A stretch of 64,000 nt of DNA from Pedobacter deserti (GCF_024436415.1 NZ_JAFMZQ010000001.1:1922001-1986000); one strand, 5' to 3'; numbered from the stretch's first letter, positions 43,957 to 52,692 are shown. Numbers and translations are program-made. The notes: generated from the sequence alone by a model not told the origin.

Positions 43957-45186
43957 TTATTCTGATTCAGGCTTATCTTTTACCACGATTGGCGGTGGAA
44001 ATTTTTCCAGTGTTTCGATATCGTTCCCGGTAAATTCAAGGGCGCCGTTTATTGCTTCCTTGCCATACTTGCGGACTGCCGCCTGCGGTGTTAGTTCAGT
44101 CATGCTTGTGTAGCCCCTGACAATGATAATTTTCCCGAGTTTCAGCTTTTTACCATTAATTAAGATCAAACGTTTTTCGAGTGACTCGGTCTTGCCGGTC
44201 CTAGGGTCATGGCGGCTTTCTATAACGAAATATTTAGGCTCTTGCTGCTGATTTTCCACTACGACCGATGGGCCTGGCATTATTGCTGATTCCCGGGCTT
44301 GCTCATACAGATCTATGAACGCATACGTTTTGTTAGCCATTAGTGTAGAGGCACAGACCATTCCTCCCGTAAGCGGGAGAAGAAACAGGAGGCGGAATCT
44401 GATCCGTCCTGCCGACTTTTTCTTGTTTAACATCATGATTCTTGGTTTTAGTATAGATTGATTGAATACCTGGTTGGCGAGTTGTCCGACACCCGATTGC
44501 ATCGAATTATGGATTAAGAACATTGCATAGTCATGCTTGGTTATGCTTTTACCAATCGTCGCTTCGTCTGCTATGTATTCGTGGATGAGTTTTATATCGC
44601 GCCTCATCGCCCACGTCACCGGATTAAACCAGTTTAATGCATGAACCAGCTCAAGCAGGATAACATCCACACTGTGTCCGTGTTTAATATGAGTGAGCTC
44701 ATGACCCACGATCACATCCTTCTGATCAGTATTTGGATCCATGAAAAGCAGGCTGAAGAAGGAAAAGGTCAGGCCGGATTGCGGTGAGCCGAGGTAACGA
44801 ACACCGTTATGGTCATGCCAGCGAGCGCGTCTGTATATACTCATAACTTGAAAAACAGAACGGGCCAGTCGCGACAGAAAGAATATGCTGACCAGGCTAT
44901 AAGCAACAAGCAACACCAGGCTCCAGTCAAACCCCTCCTGGTTTTGCACCGCGACATTTACCAATTCCGGGGTTTGCAGAACAAATGCTTGTTGTTCCAC
45001 AGGCTCCCACAGGGTGCGCAGGTAACTGACCTTCAAGAGAGGCAGTATAAAAGCCGCTGCTACACTGGCGAGAAGAAAGAAGCGGCTTAAGGTGTAGAAA
45101 GTCTCCCGAGCCAGTATCAACCTGTAGAACCCATAAAATATAGCCAGATAGACGTTCGCCTCCAATAAATAATAGATCCAGTTCAT
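43957..45186 (-). CDS. BlaR1/MecR1-like M56 membrane peptidase
   Basis: 409 residues: four N-terminal transmembrane helices with an M56 zinc peptidase domain (HELTH at 162-166, then HEYIADEA around 202 as the third ligand). In the BlaR1/BlaI pair a signal activates the peptidase, which relieves BlaI repression. Here no penicillin-binding sensor domain is visible; the C-terminal extracytoplasmic part is short and ends with PQAAVRKYGKEAINGALEFTGND, which resembles the plug motif of TonB receptors. The start overlaps the regulator stop by 4 nt. The signal sensed is unknown. Confidence 0.88.
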   Translation of the reverse strand: MNWIYYLLEANVYLAIFYGFYRLILARETFYTLSRFFLLASVAAAFILPLLKVSYLRTLWEPVEQQAFVLQTPELVNVAVQNQEGFDWSLVLLVAYSLVSIFFLSRLARSVFQVMSIYRRARWHDHNGVRYLGSPQSGLTFSFFSLLFMDPNTDQKDVIVGHELTHIKHGHSVDVILLELVHALNWFNPVTWAMRRDIKLIHEYIADEATIGKSITKHDYAMFLIHNSMQSGVGQLANQVFNQSILKPRIMMLNKKKSAGRIRFRLLFLLPLTGGMVCASTLMANKTYAFIDLYEQARESAIMPGPSVVVENQQQEPKYFVIESRHDPRTGKTESLEKRLILINGKKLKLGKIIIVRGYTSMTELTPQAAVRKYGKEAINGALEFTGNDIETLEKFPPPIVVKDKPESE

Positions 45187-45557
45187 GACCTCTCGTTTTT
45201 AAGTTTATCTGCAAGCTTAATGAGTTCGTCAAGCTCATCAATGTCCATTTTCTTCTCGTTCACTAGAAAGGAGACCAGGCTCTGATAAGAGTTCTCAAAG
45301 TAATTGTTCATTACTTTGTCCAACGCGAAATGCTTGTACTGGTCTTCAGACACCACCGGGAAATAGATATGGGTATTGCCAACTGCCTTATGGTCCAGGA
45401 AGCCCTTGCCTTCCAGCACCCGTACTACGGTCGACACCGTATTGTAAGCAGGCTTGGGCGATGGCATACGATCTATCACGTCTTTTACTAGACCTTCCCC
45501 GATCTCCCATAGGATAAGCATCACCTGTTCTTCTGCTTTTGTTAATTCTCTTAGCAT
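45183..45557 (-). CDS. BlaI/MecI/CopY-family transcriptional repressor
   Basis: 124 residues: winged helix (LTKAEEQVMLILWEIGEG, YNTVSTVVRVLEGKGFLDHK) followed by a helical dimerisation tail, the standard BlaI layout. The gene lies 30 bp downstream of the first base of a 36-bp palindrome that overlaps its own promoter, as expected for autoregulation. Partner of the M56 peptidase gene, with a 4-nt overlap. Confidence 0.92.
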   Translation of the reverse strand: MLRELTKAEEQVMLILWEIGEGLVKDVIDRMPSPKPAYNTVSTVVRVLEGKGFLDHKAVGNTHIYFPVVSEDQYKHFALDKVMNNYFENSYQSLVSFLVNEKKMDIDELDELIKLADKLKNERS

Positions 45558-45578
45558 CTAAATATCCTTTTTGTTTTC

Positions 45579-45609
45579 CTAAGTTACAACTATAAAAATA
45601 GTTTGCAAA
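45579..45609 (-). promoter_or_regulatory. predicted blaI promoter overlapping the operator
   Basis: Minus-strand TTTG (45606-45609), 19-nt spacer, TAACTTAG (45579-45586; 7 of 8 to TAnnTTTG). TTTG lies in the middle of the palindrome, so bound repressor would block RNA polymerase. Confidence 0.65.
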
Positions 45610-45623
45610 CTATTTTTATAGTT
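45588..45623. promoter_or_regulatory. 36-bp perfect palindrome, predicted BlaI operator
   Basis: Two 16-bp dyads, AACTAT-N4-ATAGTT at 45588-45603 and again at 45608-45623, separated by TGCA, together forming one perfect 36-bp palindrome. Spacing is 20 bp centre to centre, so two dimers would bind the same DNA face. The dyads lie in the blaI promoter and 77 bp upstream of dprA. Binding by BlaI is inferred from position and symmetry. Confidence 0.85.
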
Positions 45624-45667
45624 TATTTTATTTTGCTGGTTTTTAATGATGTAGAACAGGGGAGTTG

Positions 45668-45696
45668 TTTGCAACCTGACGTTTTGAATAACTTAG
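45668..45696 (+). promoter_or_regulatory. predicted dprA promoter, close to the start codon
   Basis: TTTG (45668-45671), 17-nt spacer, TAACTTAG (45689-45696), then 3 nt before the ATG. The -7 box is the same word as in the blaI promoter. Transcription would begin at or near the start codon. Confidence 0.45.
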
Positions 45697-45699
45697 CCT

Positions 45700-46794
45700 A
45701 TGAGTTTAATCCATAAAATTGCGCTTACCTTGATCGACTCGGTAGGGCATGTCCATGCAAAGCAGCTTGTTGAACATTTTGGCTCTGCGGAAGCCGTATT
45801 TAGCGCCTCTTTCGGTGCATTAATGGAAATCCCCGGGATAGGCAAGGTAACGGCGGGTAACATAATAAAAACCGATGCACTGAGGCGTGCGGAGGAGCAA
45901 TTACATTTTATTGAAAAGCATCAGGTGAAGGTGCTTTTTTATACCGACGACGACTATCCTCATCGGCTAAGGCATTGTTACGACGCACCAATGGTACTCT
46001 ATTATAAGGGCGGTGCCGATCTGAACCGCCAGCGGATCATCAGTGTGGTCGGTACCCGCCGTGCCACTGAATACGGCCGGCAGCTTTGTCGACACCTTGC
46101 CGAAACGCTTCAACCTTATGGGGTCACTATTGTTAGCGGGATGGCATACGGCATCGATATCGCCGCACATAAAGAGAGTCTGAACTTCAATATTCCCACC
46201 GTAGGGGTGCTGGCGCATGGGCTCGACCGTATTTATCCGCCTGCGCACCTTCCTGTTGCTCGGCAAATGGTTTCTGAAGGTGGCCTGCTTACAGAGTTTC
46301 CGTTAAATACTGCGCCCGACAAGGAGAACTTCCCTAAACGCAACCGGATTATTGCCGGACTTGCCGATGCTACCATCGTTGTAGAAGCCATTGCGAAAGG
46401 CGGCGCGCTGATCACCGCAGATATTGCAAGCTCTTACAGCAGGGATGTGTTCGCTTTTCCAGGGCGTACGGGCGATAAAAGTTCTGAGGGATGCAATTTC
46501 CTGATCAAAACGAACCGGGCGGGACTGATCACACATGCGCAAGACATTCCATATTACATGGGCTGGGAGAAGGAGCAGGTACACGCAGCTGCGCTACAAA
46601 TACAGTTGCCTGTCGGACTTTCTGATGAAGAGCAGCGGGTGGTAGACGTGCTTCGGGCCGGGCCGGCGCGGGTCGATGAGCTTGCCTTACGTACCGGTAT
46701 CCAGCAAAGTCAGCTCGCTATGCATTTGCTCAACCTCGAGATTCAGGGCGTGCTAATCGCTTTGCCCGGCAGCTTGTATCAACTCGCGGGTTGA
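45700..46794 (+). CDS. dprA: DNA-processing protein DprA
   Basis: 364 residues; loads RecA onto incoming single-stranded DNA during natural transformation. N-terminal helix-hairpin-helix-like part (GSAEAVFSASFGALMEIPGIGK), Rossmann-fold core (ISVVGTRRATEYGRQL, IVSGMAYGIDIAAHKE, TEFPLNTAPDKENFPKRNRIIAGL) and a C-terminal winged-helix DML1-like tail. Length and order are standard. Divergent from blaI. Confidence 0.94.
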   Translation: MSLIHKIALTLIDSVGHVHAKQLVEHFGSAEAVFSASFGALMEIPGIGKVTAGNIIKTDALRRAEEQLHFIEKHQVKVLFYTDDDYPHRLRHCYDAPMVLYYKGGADLNRQRIISVVGTRRATEYGRQLCRHLAETLQPYGVTIVSGMAYGIDIAAHKESLNFNIPTVGVLAHGLDRIYPPAHLPVARQMVSEGGLLTEFPLNTAPDKENFPKRNRIIAGLADATIVVEAIAKGGALITADIASSYSRDVFAFPGRTGDKSSEGCNFLIKTNRAGLITHAQDIPYYMGWEKEQVHAAALQIQLPVGLSDEEQRVVDVLRAGPARVDELALRTGIQQSQLAMHLLNLEIQGVLIALPGSLYQLAG

Positions 46795-46858
46795 CCGCAT
46801 GTGGATAAAATTATTGATTGTTTAAATCTAGAGAATAAGTAGTATAAAATAATATTTG

Positions 46859-46866
46859 TACTTTTG
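46859..46866 (+). promoter_or_regulatory. predicted -7 box for the CBS enzyme, close to the start codon
   Basis: TACTTTTG, exact TAnnTTTG, 4 nt before the ATG at 46871. No convincing TTTG lies at 17-21 nt upstream. Confidence 0.35.
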
Positions 46867-46870
46867 TGCC

Positions 46871-48232
46871 ATGTGGTACAATAATATATTGGAGACGATC
46901 GGCAATACGCCACTTGTGAAGCTCAATTCTATTACTAAAGGTGTACCAGGCACCATCCTTGCTAAGATTGAGACCACCAACCCCGGTAACTCAATCAAGG
47001 ACAGAATGGCGGTCAAGATGATTGAGGAGGCCGAGAAGAGCGGCAAGCTTAAACCCGGCGGTACCATCATTGAAGGTACATCGGGAAATACCGGTATGGG
47101 CCTGGCCATGGCTGCTATTATCAAAGGGTATAAGTGTATTTTTACCACAACAGATAAACAATCGAAGGAAAAGGTTGATGCACTTCGGGCTTTTGGTGCG
47201 GAGGTTATTGTTTGCCCCACCAATGTTGAACCCGAAGATCCGCGGTCCTATTACTCTGTATCCTCGCGGCTCGAGCGTGAAGTCCCGAACTCCTGGAAGC
47301 CAAACCAATACGACAATCTTGCGAATTCGCAGGCGCACTACGAGCAGACTGGTCCTGAAATATGGGCGCAGACTGAAGGTAAGATCACTCATCTGGTGGT
47401 TGGCGTGGGTACAGGAGGGACCATATCTGGAGCAGGCAAATACCTTAAGGAACAAAATCCTAACATTCGCGTTTGGGGTATCGATACCTACGGCTCCGTA
47501 TTCAAAAAATACAAGGAGACCGGTATTATGGATAAAAACGAGATCTATCCGTATATCACAGAAGGTATAGGGGAGGACTTCCTGCCTAAGAATGTGGATT
47601 TTGATGTTATAGATCTGTTTGAGAAGGTAACGGATAAGGACGCAGCGCTTATGACCCGTGAAATTGCACGCAAGGAGGGCATTTTTGTAGGTAACTCGGC
47701 AGGCGCCGCGCTGGCTGGTTTGCTGCAGCTTAAAGACAAGCTAAAGCCGGAAGATGTGGTCGTCATTATCTTCCATGATCATGGTAGCCGGTATATGGGT
47801 AAAATGTATAACGAGGACTGGCTGCGTGAGCGGGGCTTTCTAAAAGATGAGAAGCTTACCGCCCGTTCTATTCTCCATAAAAAGACTAACCCTGAGCTGG
47901 TTATGGTCGACTGTGAACAGACCGTGCAGGAGGCAATCAATACCATGCATACGCTCAATATCTCGCAGATCCCGGTCACGCAAAAAGACATGGTGGTAGG
48001 TAAGCTAGAAGAGCGTGATATATTGCGGGTGCTCATGGAGAACCCCTCGCTTAAATCGGCCAAAGTAGCTGAAATCATGACCGCTGGTTTCCCCTTTGTA
48101 GATCTCAATACCTCAATAGATCGTATTTCCGGTCTTATCAATAAAGACAACAGTGCTGTGCTGGTAGAAGATGAGCAGGGCAGGATCGAAATCATTACAC
48201 AATACGATATCATCAATGCGATATCGGGATAA
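46871..48232 (+). CDS. cystathionine beta-synthase with C-terminal CBS pair
   Basis: 453 residues. Joins serine and homocysteine to cystathionine, PLP-dependent; some homologues use O-acetylserine. N-terminal domain: start MWYNNILETIGNTPLVKLN, Schiff-base Lys in NSIKDRMAVKM, phosphate loop VGVGTGGTISGAG. C-terminal about 120 residues are two CBS motifs (VDCEQTVQEAINTMHTLNIS and KVAEIMTAGFPFVDLNTSID) that often bind adenosyl ligands. An earlier TTG start would add only five codons. It works with the sulfur genes at 34425 and 54861. Confidence 0.92.
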   Translation: MWYNNILETIGNTPLVKLNSITKGVPGTILAKIETTNPGNSIKDRMAVKMIEEAEKSGKLKPGGTIIEGTSGNTGMGLAMAAIIKGYKCIFTTTDKQSKEKVDALRAFGAEVIVCPTNVEPEDPRSYYSVSSRLEREVPNSWKPNQYDNLANSQAHYEQTGPEIWAQTEGKITHLVVGVGTGGTISGAGKYLKEQNPNIRVWGIDTYGSVFKKYKETGIMDKNEIYPYITEGIGEDFLPKNVDFDVIDLFEKVTDKDAALMTREIARKEGIFVGNSAGAALAGLLQLKDKLKPEDVVVIIFHDHGSRYMGKMYNEDWLRERGFLKDEKLTARSILHKKTNPELVMVDCEQTVQEAINTMHTLNISQIPVTQKDMVVGKLEERDILRVLMENPSLKSAKVAEIMTAGFPFVDLNTSIDRISGLINKDNSAVLVEDEQGRIEIITQYDIINAISG

Positions 48233-48272
48233 TCTTAGAACCGAGACAAAAACACCTAATAACTAAAACCAG

Positions 48273-48295
48273 AAAAGCCCCGTAAGGGGCTTTTT
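48273..48295. terminator. intrinsic terminator between cbs and murA
   Basis: Nine-bp stem AAAAGCCCC/GGGGCTTTT, GTAA tetraloop, then further T. Works for both convergent genes. Confidence 0.92.
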
Positions 48296-48297
48296 GT

Positions 48298-49623
48298 TTA
48301 GTGTCCGGGTGCGTTGGCTTCTACCCGTTTTATCTGCGCACCGAGTGCCCGCAAACGGATGTCAATATCCTGATAACCCCTTTCAATCTGTTCTATATTA
48401 AAGATGGTCGATTTGCCTTCGGCCGATAATGCGGCGATGAGCAATGAAACACCCGCCCGAATGTCGGGAGAGGTCATGCTAATGCCCCTTAGTTGGTATT
48501 TCTTATCAATTCCATTTACCGTAGCGCGGTGCGGGTCGCAGAGAATGATCTGTGCACCCATATCTATCAGCTTATCCACAAAGAACAAACGGCTCTCAAA
48601 CATTTTCTGGTGGATCAGCACGTTTCCGCGTGCCTGGGTAGCCACTACCAATACAATGCTTAGCAAGTCTGGTGTAAAACCCGGCCATGGCGCATCAGCA
48701 ATGGTCAGCATAGAACCATCGATGAATGACTCAATGACGTAGTTTTTCTGAGAAGGGATATAGATGTCGTCGCCACGCAGTTCAAACTTGATTCCCAGCT
48801 TTTTAAATACATCCGGTATAACACCAAGCTCCTGATAGCAGACATTCTTGATCGTGATCTCAGATTCTGTCATAGCCGCCAGACCAATGAATGAACCTAT
48901 CTCAATCATATCAGGAAGCATGCGATGCTCGGTGCCGCCCAGTTTCTCAACGCCTTCAATGGTGAGGAGGTTAGAGCCCACGCCACTAATTTTAGCGCCC
49001 ATACGGTTCAGCATCTTACATAGCTGCTGCAGGTAAGGTTCGCAGGCCGCATTATAAATGGTCGTTGTTCCCTTGGCCAGTACAGCGGCCATCACAATGT
49101 TGGCTGTACCAGTCACAGATGCCTCATCCAGAAGGATATACGCCCCCTTCAGGTTCGTCGCATCCACATTAAAGAACTCTTTCTTGGTATCGTACACAAA
49201 CTTGGCCCCAAGTTTTTCAAAGCCCAGGAAGTGCGTGTCCAGTCTTCGCCGTCCGATCTTGTCGCCCCCCGGCTTCGGAATGGCGGCCTTGCCAAAGCGC
49301 CCCAGAAGCGGGCCCACAATCATGATTGAACCTCTTAAGCCGCCGCCTTTCGCTTTGAAGGAGTCAGACAGGAAATAGTCCAGATTGATGTCTTTAGCTT
49401 CAAACGTGTAAGTATCTTTTGATAAGCGTTCTACCAGTACACCCAGGTCGCCAAGCAGTTCAATCAGCTTGTTTACGTCCTTAATGTCGGGGATATTGCT
49501 TATGGTAACCTTCTGATCGGTCAGCAAAACGGCTGCAATGATCTGAAGCGCCTCGTTTTTAGCACCCTGAGGATGGATTTCGCCCTTCAGCTTCTTTCCG
49601 CCGATAATTTCAAATGCGTTCAT
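48298..49623 (-). CDS. murA: UDP-N-acetylglucosamine 1-carboxyvinyltransferase, Asp at the catalytic Cys position
   Basis: 441 residues; adds enolpyruvyl to UDP-GlcNAc in the first peptidoglycan step. Family segments: LKGEIHPQGAKNEALQIIAAVLLT, SIMIVGPLLGRFGKA. In E. coli MurA the loop PGGCTIG holds Cys115, target of fosfomycin; here it reads PGGDKIG with Asp121 (GAC codon at 49261-49263). This variant is known in mycobacteria, Chlamydia and Borrelia and gives fosfomycin insensitivity; resistance here is inference. The start overlaps the DUF4290 stop by 1 nt. Confidence 0.95.
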   Translation of the reverse strand: MNAFEIIGGKKLKGEIHPQGAKNEALQIIAAVLLTDQKVTISNIPDIKDVNKLIELLGDLGVLVERLSKDTYTFEAKDINLDYFLSDSFKAKGGGLRGSIMIVGPLLGRFGKAAIPKPGGDKIGRRRLDTHFLGFEKLGAKFVYDTKKEFFNVDATNLKGAYILLDEASVTGTANIVMAAVLAKGTTTIYNAACEPYLQQLCKMLNRMGAKISGVGSNLLTIEGVEKLGGTEHRMLPDMIEIGSFIGLAAMTESEITIKNVCYQELGVIPDVFKKLGIKFELRGDDIYIPSQKNYVIESFIDGSMLTIADAPWPGFTPDLLSIVLVVATQARGNVLIHQKMFESRLFFVDKLIDMGAQIILCDPHRATVNGIDKKYQLRGISMTSPDIRAGVSLLIAALSAEGKSTIFNIEQIERGYQDIDIRLRALGAQIKRVEANAPGH

Positions 49624-50279
49624 TAGTGTCTTTGCTTACCGTTATTGTGCTTCTTGTTATTGTTGTTGTTCTGCTTGTTCTTGTTTTTGCCCTGCTTGCT
49701 GTTGTTTTGCGGACGTGCCTGTACCGGCTTAACTTCCACTTTGGCAAGGTTAATGTTGTCGGCAAGCTTCAGCTGGCCTTCCGACAATTCATTCAGGTTC
49801 TTAAGGATCGTTTCATCGGCCACCGTGTCTTTGTTCCAGGTCACGTACGACATCTTCATGAAGTTGGCAATATTATGCACCATTGCTGCTTTAGCCTCTT
49901 CATCTTCAATTGCTTGTGCTTTTTCGATCAGCACTTCCACGGTTTTGCCGTAGTGCTTATAACGGATCCTTTTTTGCGGATAGCCGATATGTTTTGGTTT
50001 AACCAGCGCAGCTTCAGGCGTAGGCTTTGGGTAGGGACTGTCCACATCAATTTTATAGCCTGATATAATGTGCAGGTGATCCCATAATTTATGCTTGAAG
50101 TCGGCCACATCACGAAGATGCGGATTCAGGAAGCCCATCAGGTCAATCACCGCCTGAGCATATCTGTTCCGCTCCTCACGGTCCTCAAGCTCAATGATGT
50201 ACTTGACCATATTTTGCACGTTCCGGCCGTATTCGGCCAGAATGAGCTCGTTTCTAGTAGTATTATAATCGAAATTCAT
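49623..50279 (-). CDS. DUF4290 protein with Asn/Lys-rich tail
   Basis: 218 residues. MNFDYNTTRNELILAEYGRNVQNMV, HKLWDHLHIISGYKIDVDSPYP and the YPQKRIRYKHYGKTVE segment match DUF4290, a Bacteroidota family often next to murA. The C-terminal 30 residues are an Asn-Lys-Gln low-complexity tail (KNKNKQNNNNNKKHNN) encoded by a short CNN-type repeat, probably disordered. Function unknown. It overlaps the start of murA and is upstream of it in the same direction. Confidence 0.9.
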   Translation of the reverse strand: MNFDYNTTRNELILAEYGRNVQNMVKYIIELEDREERNRYAQAVIDLMGFLNPHLRDVADFKHKLWDHLHIISGYKIDVDSPYPKPTPEAALVKPKHIGYPQKRIRYKHYGKTVEVLIEKAQAIEDEEAKAAMVHNIANFMKMSYVTWNKDTVADETILKNLNELSEGQLKLADNINLAKVEVKPVQARPQNNSKQGKNKNKQNNNNNKKHNNGKQRH

Positions 50280-50302
50280 GTAGTCTTTATCTCTGATAGA
50301 TG

Positions 50303-52606
50303 TTATTTAACAATTCGCAATTTAGCAAATTTTAACAATAGCTGTTTGTTGCCCAGTCCCTGGAAAAATACCGTAGCCTTTACATCGGGCAAACTGCCCT
50401 CCAAACTCACAATTTTTCCAAAACCAAACTTCTCATGTTCAACATCCATGCCGTTCTGGAAGTCGCCCGCCGCATCCGGTGCAAAGCCCGGCGTGGGAAC
50501 ATGCGCTTTAGGAAGCAAACTCGTTGTCTTAGGTCTCGGTGCAGCGCCTGCCGTCCCAGCCGAAGCTGCCGGTTTAGGCTTCGAAAATGAATCCCGCTGC
50601 TGGCTCCAGCTCTTACGCTCCGAGTCAAAGCTATCGGTACCCAGTACACTTTTCGAAGGTTTGACGACCTCAATTTCGAGGTACCTCGGGCTAATCTCGT
50701 TGATGAACCGGCTTGGTTCGCAACTGGTTAGCGTGCCCCAACGATACCTCGATGTAGCGTAAGTCAGCGTAAGTTTTTTCTCCGCACGGGTAATGGCCAC
50801 ATAAAACAGTCGCCGCTCCTCTTCCAGATCGCTCCGCGAATTCAAACTCATTTGCGAAGGGAAAAGATTCTCCTCGAGGCCAACCACGAATACATTTTTA
50901 AACTCCAGACCTTTGGCTGAGTGTATCGTCATCATCGACACTGTATCCTTTTCCTTGTCGTTTTCACGGTCGTCGTTCGTAAGCAGCGCGATATCCTGCA
51001 TAAACACGGCCAGGCTGCGGTCTTCAATGTCTTCGCGCTCCGCAAATTCCTTCACACCATTCAGCAATTCCTGGATGTTTTCATAACGTGCGCGGCCCTC
51101 AATGCTGTCGTCCGTATGCAGTTCTTTCAGCATACCCGAATGCTGCGCAATATAAAGTGCAGTCTCATAAGCATCCAGTTTCTTGGATTCGGCCGCAAAG
51201 CTCTGGATCAGCATCGCAAAATCATTCAGCTGACTTGCAATACGTCCTTCTATATAAGCCTGCGGGTTGCAGATGACCTGCCACATCGTGATGTTGTACT
51301 TGTCTGCCGCAACAATGATTTTCTCTACCGTGGTATCACCCAAACCCCGCCTCGGATAATTGATCACACGCTTTATCGCCTCCTCATCGGCCGGATTAAA
51401 GGTTAGCCTGAAATAAGCGATCAGGTCCTTAATCTCCTTACGCTGATAAAACGACAAGCCGCCATAGATCTTGTAAGGCACGTTCAGCTTACGCAAAGCT
51501 TCTTCCATCGCCCTCGATTGTGCGTTGGTACGGTACAGGATAGCAAAGTCCTGGTAGTTGTAACCCTTCAACGAACGCTCCTGTACAATGGCTTCGGCCA
51601 CCAGCTTTCCTTCCTCGTTATCGGTAAAAGCACGCTGCACCTTAATCCGGTCGCCCGCCTCATTCTCCGAAAACACGTTCTTTTCCAGTTGGTTCTTGTT
51701 GTTGGCAATGATGCTATTTGCCACTTCAACGATGTTCTGTGTCGACCGGTAATTCTGTTCCAGTTTGTACACCTGAAGCTCAGGATAATCCCGCTCAAAA
51801 TTGAGGATGTTCTGGATGTTGGCACCCCGAAAGGCATAGATACTTTGCGCATCATCGCCCACCACACAGATGTTCTGGTAAACCGCCGCCAGCTTTTTCA
51901 CAATCGTGTACTGCGAAAAGTTGGTATCCTGATACTCATCGACCATCAGGTAGCGGAATTTATGCTGGTATTTATTTAATACGTCCGGATGCGTTTTAAG
52001 CAGCACATTGGTTTTAAACAAGAGATCGTCAAAGTCCATTGCCCCGGCTTTAAAGCAGCGCTTTGTGTAAGTCTCGTAAATCACACCCAGCAGCGGCCGT
52101 TTATTGCTCACGTCCTCTGCCTGTATTTCAGGGTTTTCGAGGTATTCTGTATACGAAATCAAATTGTTCTTTGCAGAAGAAATCCTGTTGTACACAAAAT
52201 TGGCATTGTACAGCTTATCGTCAAGCTGCATCTCCCTCAAAATGGAACGGATCAGGCTCTTGCTGTCGTCCGTGTCATAAATTGTAAAATTGGAAGGATA
52301 GCCGATCTTCTCAGCCTCTACCCGCAAAATCTTTGCGAATACAGAGTGGAAAGTGCCCATCCAGATGTTTTTAGCTTCATTGCCCACCACCTTCATGATA
52401 CGCTCGCGCATTTCCTTGGCCGCTTTATTCGTAAAAGTAAGCACAAGAATATTGAAAGGATCGACGCCCTTCTGTATCAAGTGAGCTACCCGATAGGTAA
52501 TCACCCGGGTTTTACCCGATCCGGCACCAGCCACGATCATCGACGGCCCTTCGGTATTCTCTACTGCGGCGCGCTGTTGGGGGTTTAAGCCTGCTAAATA
52601 ATCCAA
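50303..52606 (-). CDS. UvrD/PcrA-type DNA helicase, TTG start
   Basis: 767-residue superfamily 1A 3'-5' helicase for repair and recombination. Walker A is AGAGSGKTRVITYR; also visible are VDEYQDTN (Walker B), DAQSIYAFRGAN, QNYRST and the C-terminal motif VTRAEKKLTLTYA-type. The C-terminal tail ends with the Tudor-like GRFGFGKIVSLEGSLPD-type region. No in-frame ATG exists upstream, so TTG (LDYLAGLNPQQRAAVENT as Met) is the start; family members open at this point. A promoter with TTTG-N19-TAACTTTG lies upstream. Confidence 0.93.
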   Translation of the reverse strand: MDYLAGLNPQQRAAVENTEGPSMIVAGAGSGKTRVITYRVAHLIQKGVDPFNILVLTFTNKAAKEMRERIMKVVGNEAKNIWMGTFHSVFAKILRVEAEKIGYPSNFTIYDTDDSKSLIRSILREMQLDDKLYNANFVYNRISSAKNNLISYTEYLENPEIQAEDVSNKRPLLGVIYETYTKRCFKAGAMDFDDLLFKTNVLLKTHPDVLNKYQHKFRYLMVDEYQDTNFSQYTIVKKLAAVYQNICVVGDDAQSIYAFRGANIQNILNFERDYPELQVYKLEQNYRSTQNIVEVANSIIANNKNQLEKNVFSENEAGDRIKVQRAFTDNEEGKLVAEAIVQERSLKGYNYQDFAILYRTNAQSRAMEEALRKLNVPYKIYGGLSFYQRKEIKDLIAYFRLTFNPADEEAIKRVINYPRRGLGDTTVEKIIVAADKYNITMWQVICNPQAYIEGRIASQLNDFAMLIQSFAAESKKLDAYETALYIAQHSGMLKELHTDDSIEGRARYENIQELLNGVKEFAEREDIEDRSLAVFMQDIALLTNDDRENDKEKDTVSMMTIHSAKGLEFKNVFVVGLEENLFPSQMSLNSRSDLEEERRLFYVAITRAEKKLTLTYATSRYRWGTLTSCEPSRFINEISPRYLEIEVVKPSKSVLGTDSFDSERKSWSQQRDSFSKPKPAASAGTAGAAPRPKTTSLLPKAHVPTPGFAPDAAGDFQNGMDVEHEKFGFGKIVSLEGSLPDVKATVFFQGLGNKQLLLKFAKLRIVK

Positions 52607-52661
52607 AATACGTTCTGCTGTTTAATATGCGATTTTGCCCGGTATTTTCTACGGGGGCTTG

Positions 52662-52692
52662 CAAAGTTACATGTTTTAAGGCTTGTTTCAAA
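52662..52692 (-). promoter_or_regulatory. predicted uvrD promoter
   Basis: Minus-strand TTTG (52689-52692), 19-nt spacer, TAACTTTG (52662-52669), exact TAnnTTTG. The start would lie about 50 nt before the TTG start codon. Confidence 0.65.

Noticed and set aside
49640..49700. Triplet microsatellite as a possible independent repeat element
   Set aside because: It encodes the Asn/Lys tail of the DUF4290 protein, common for low-complexity tails.
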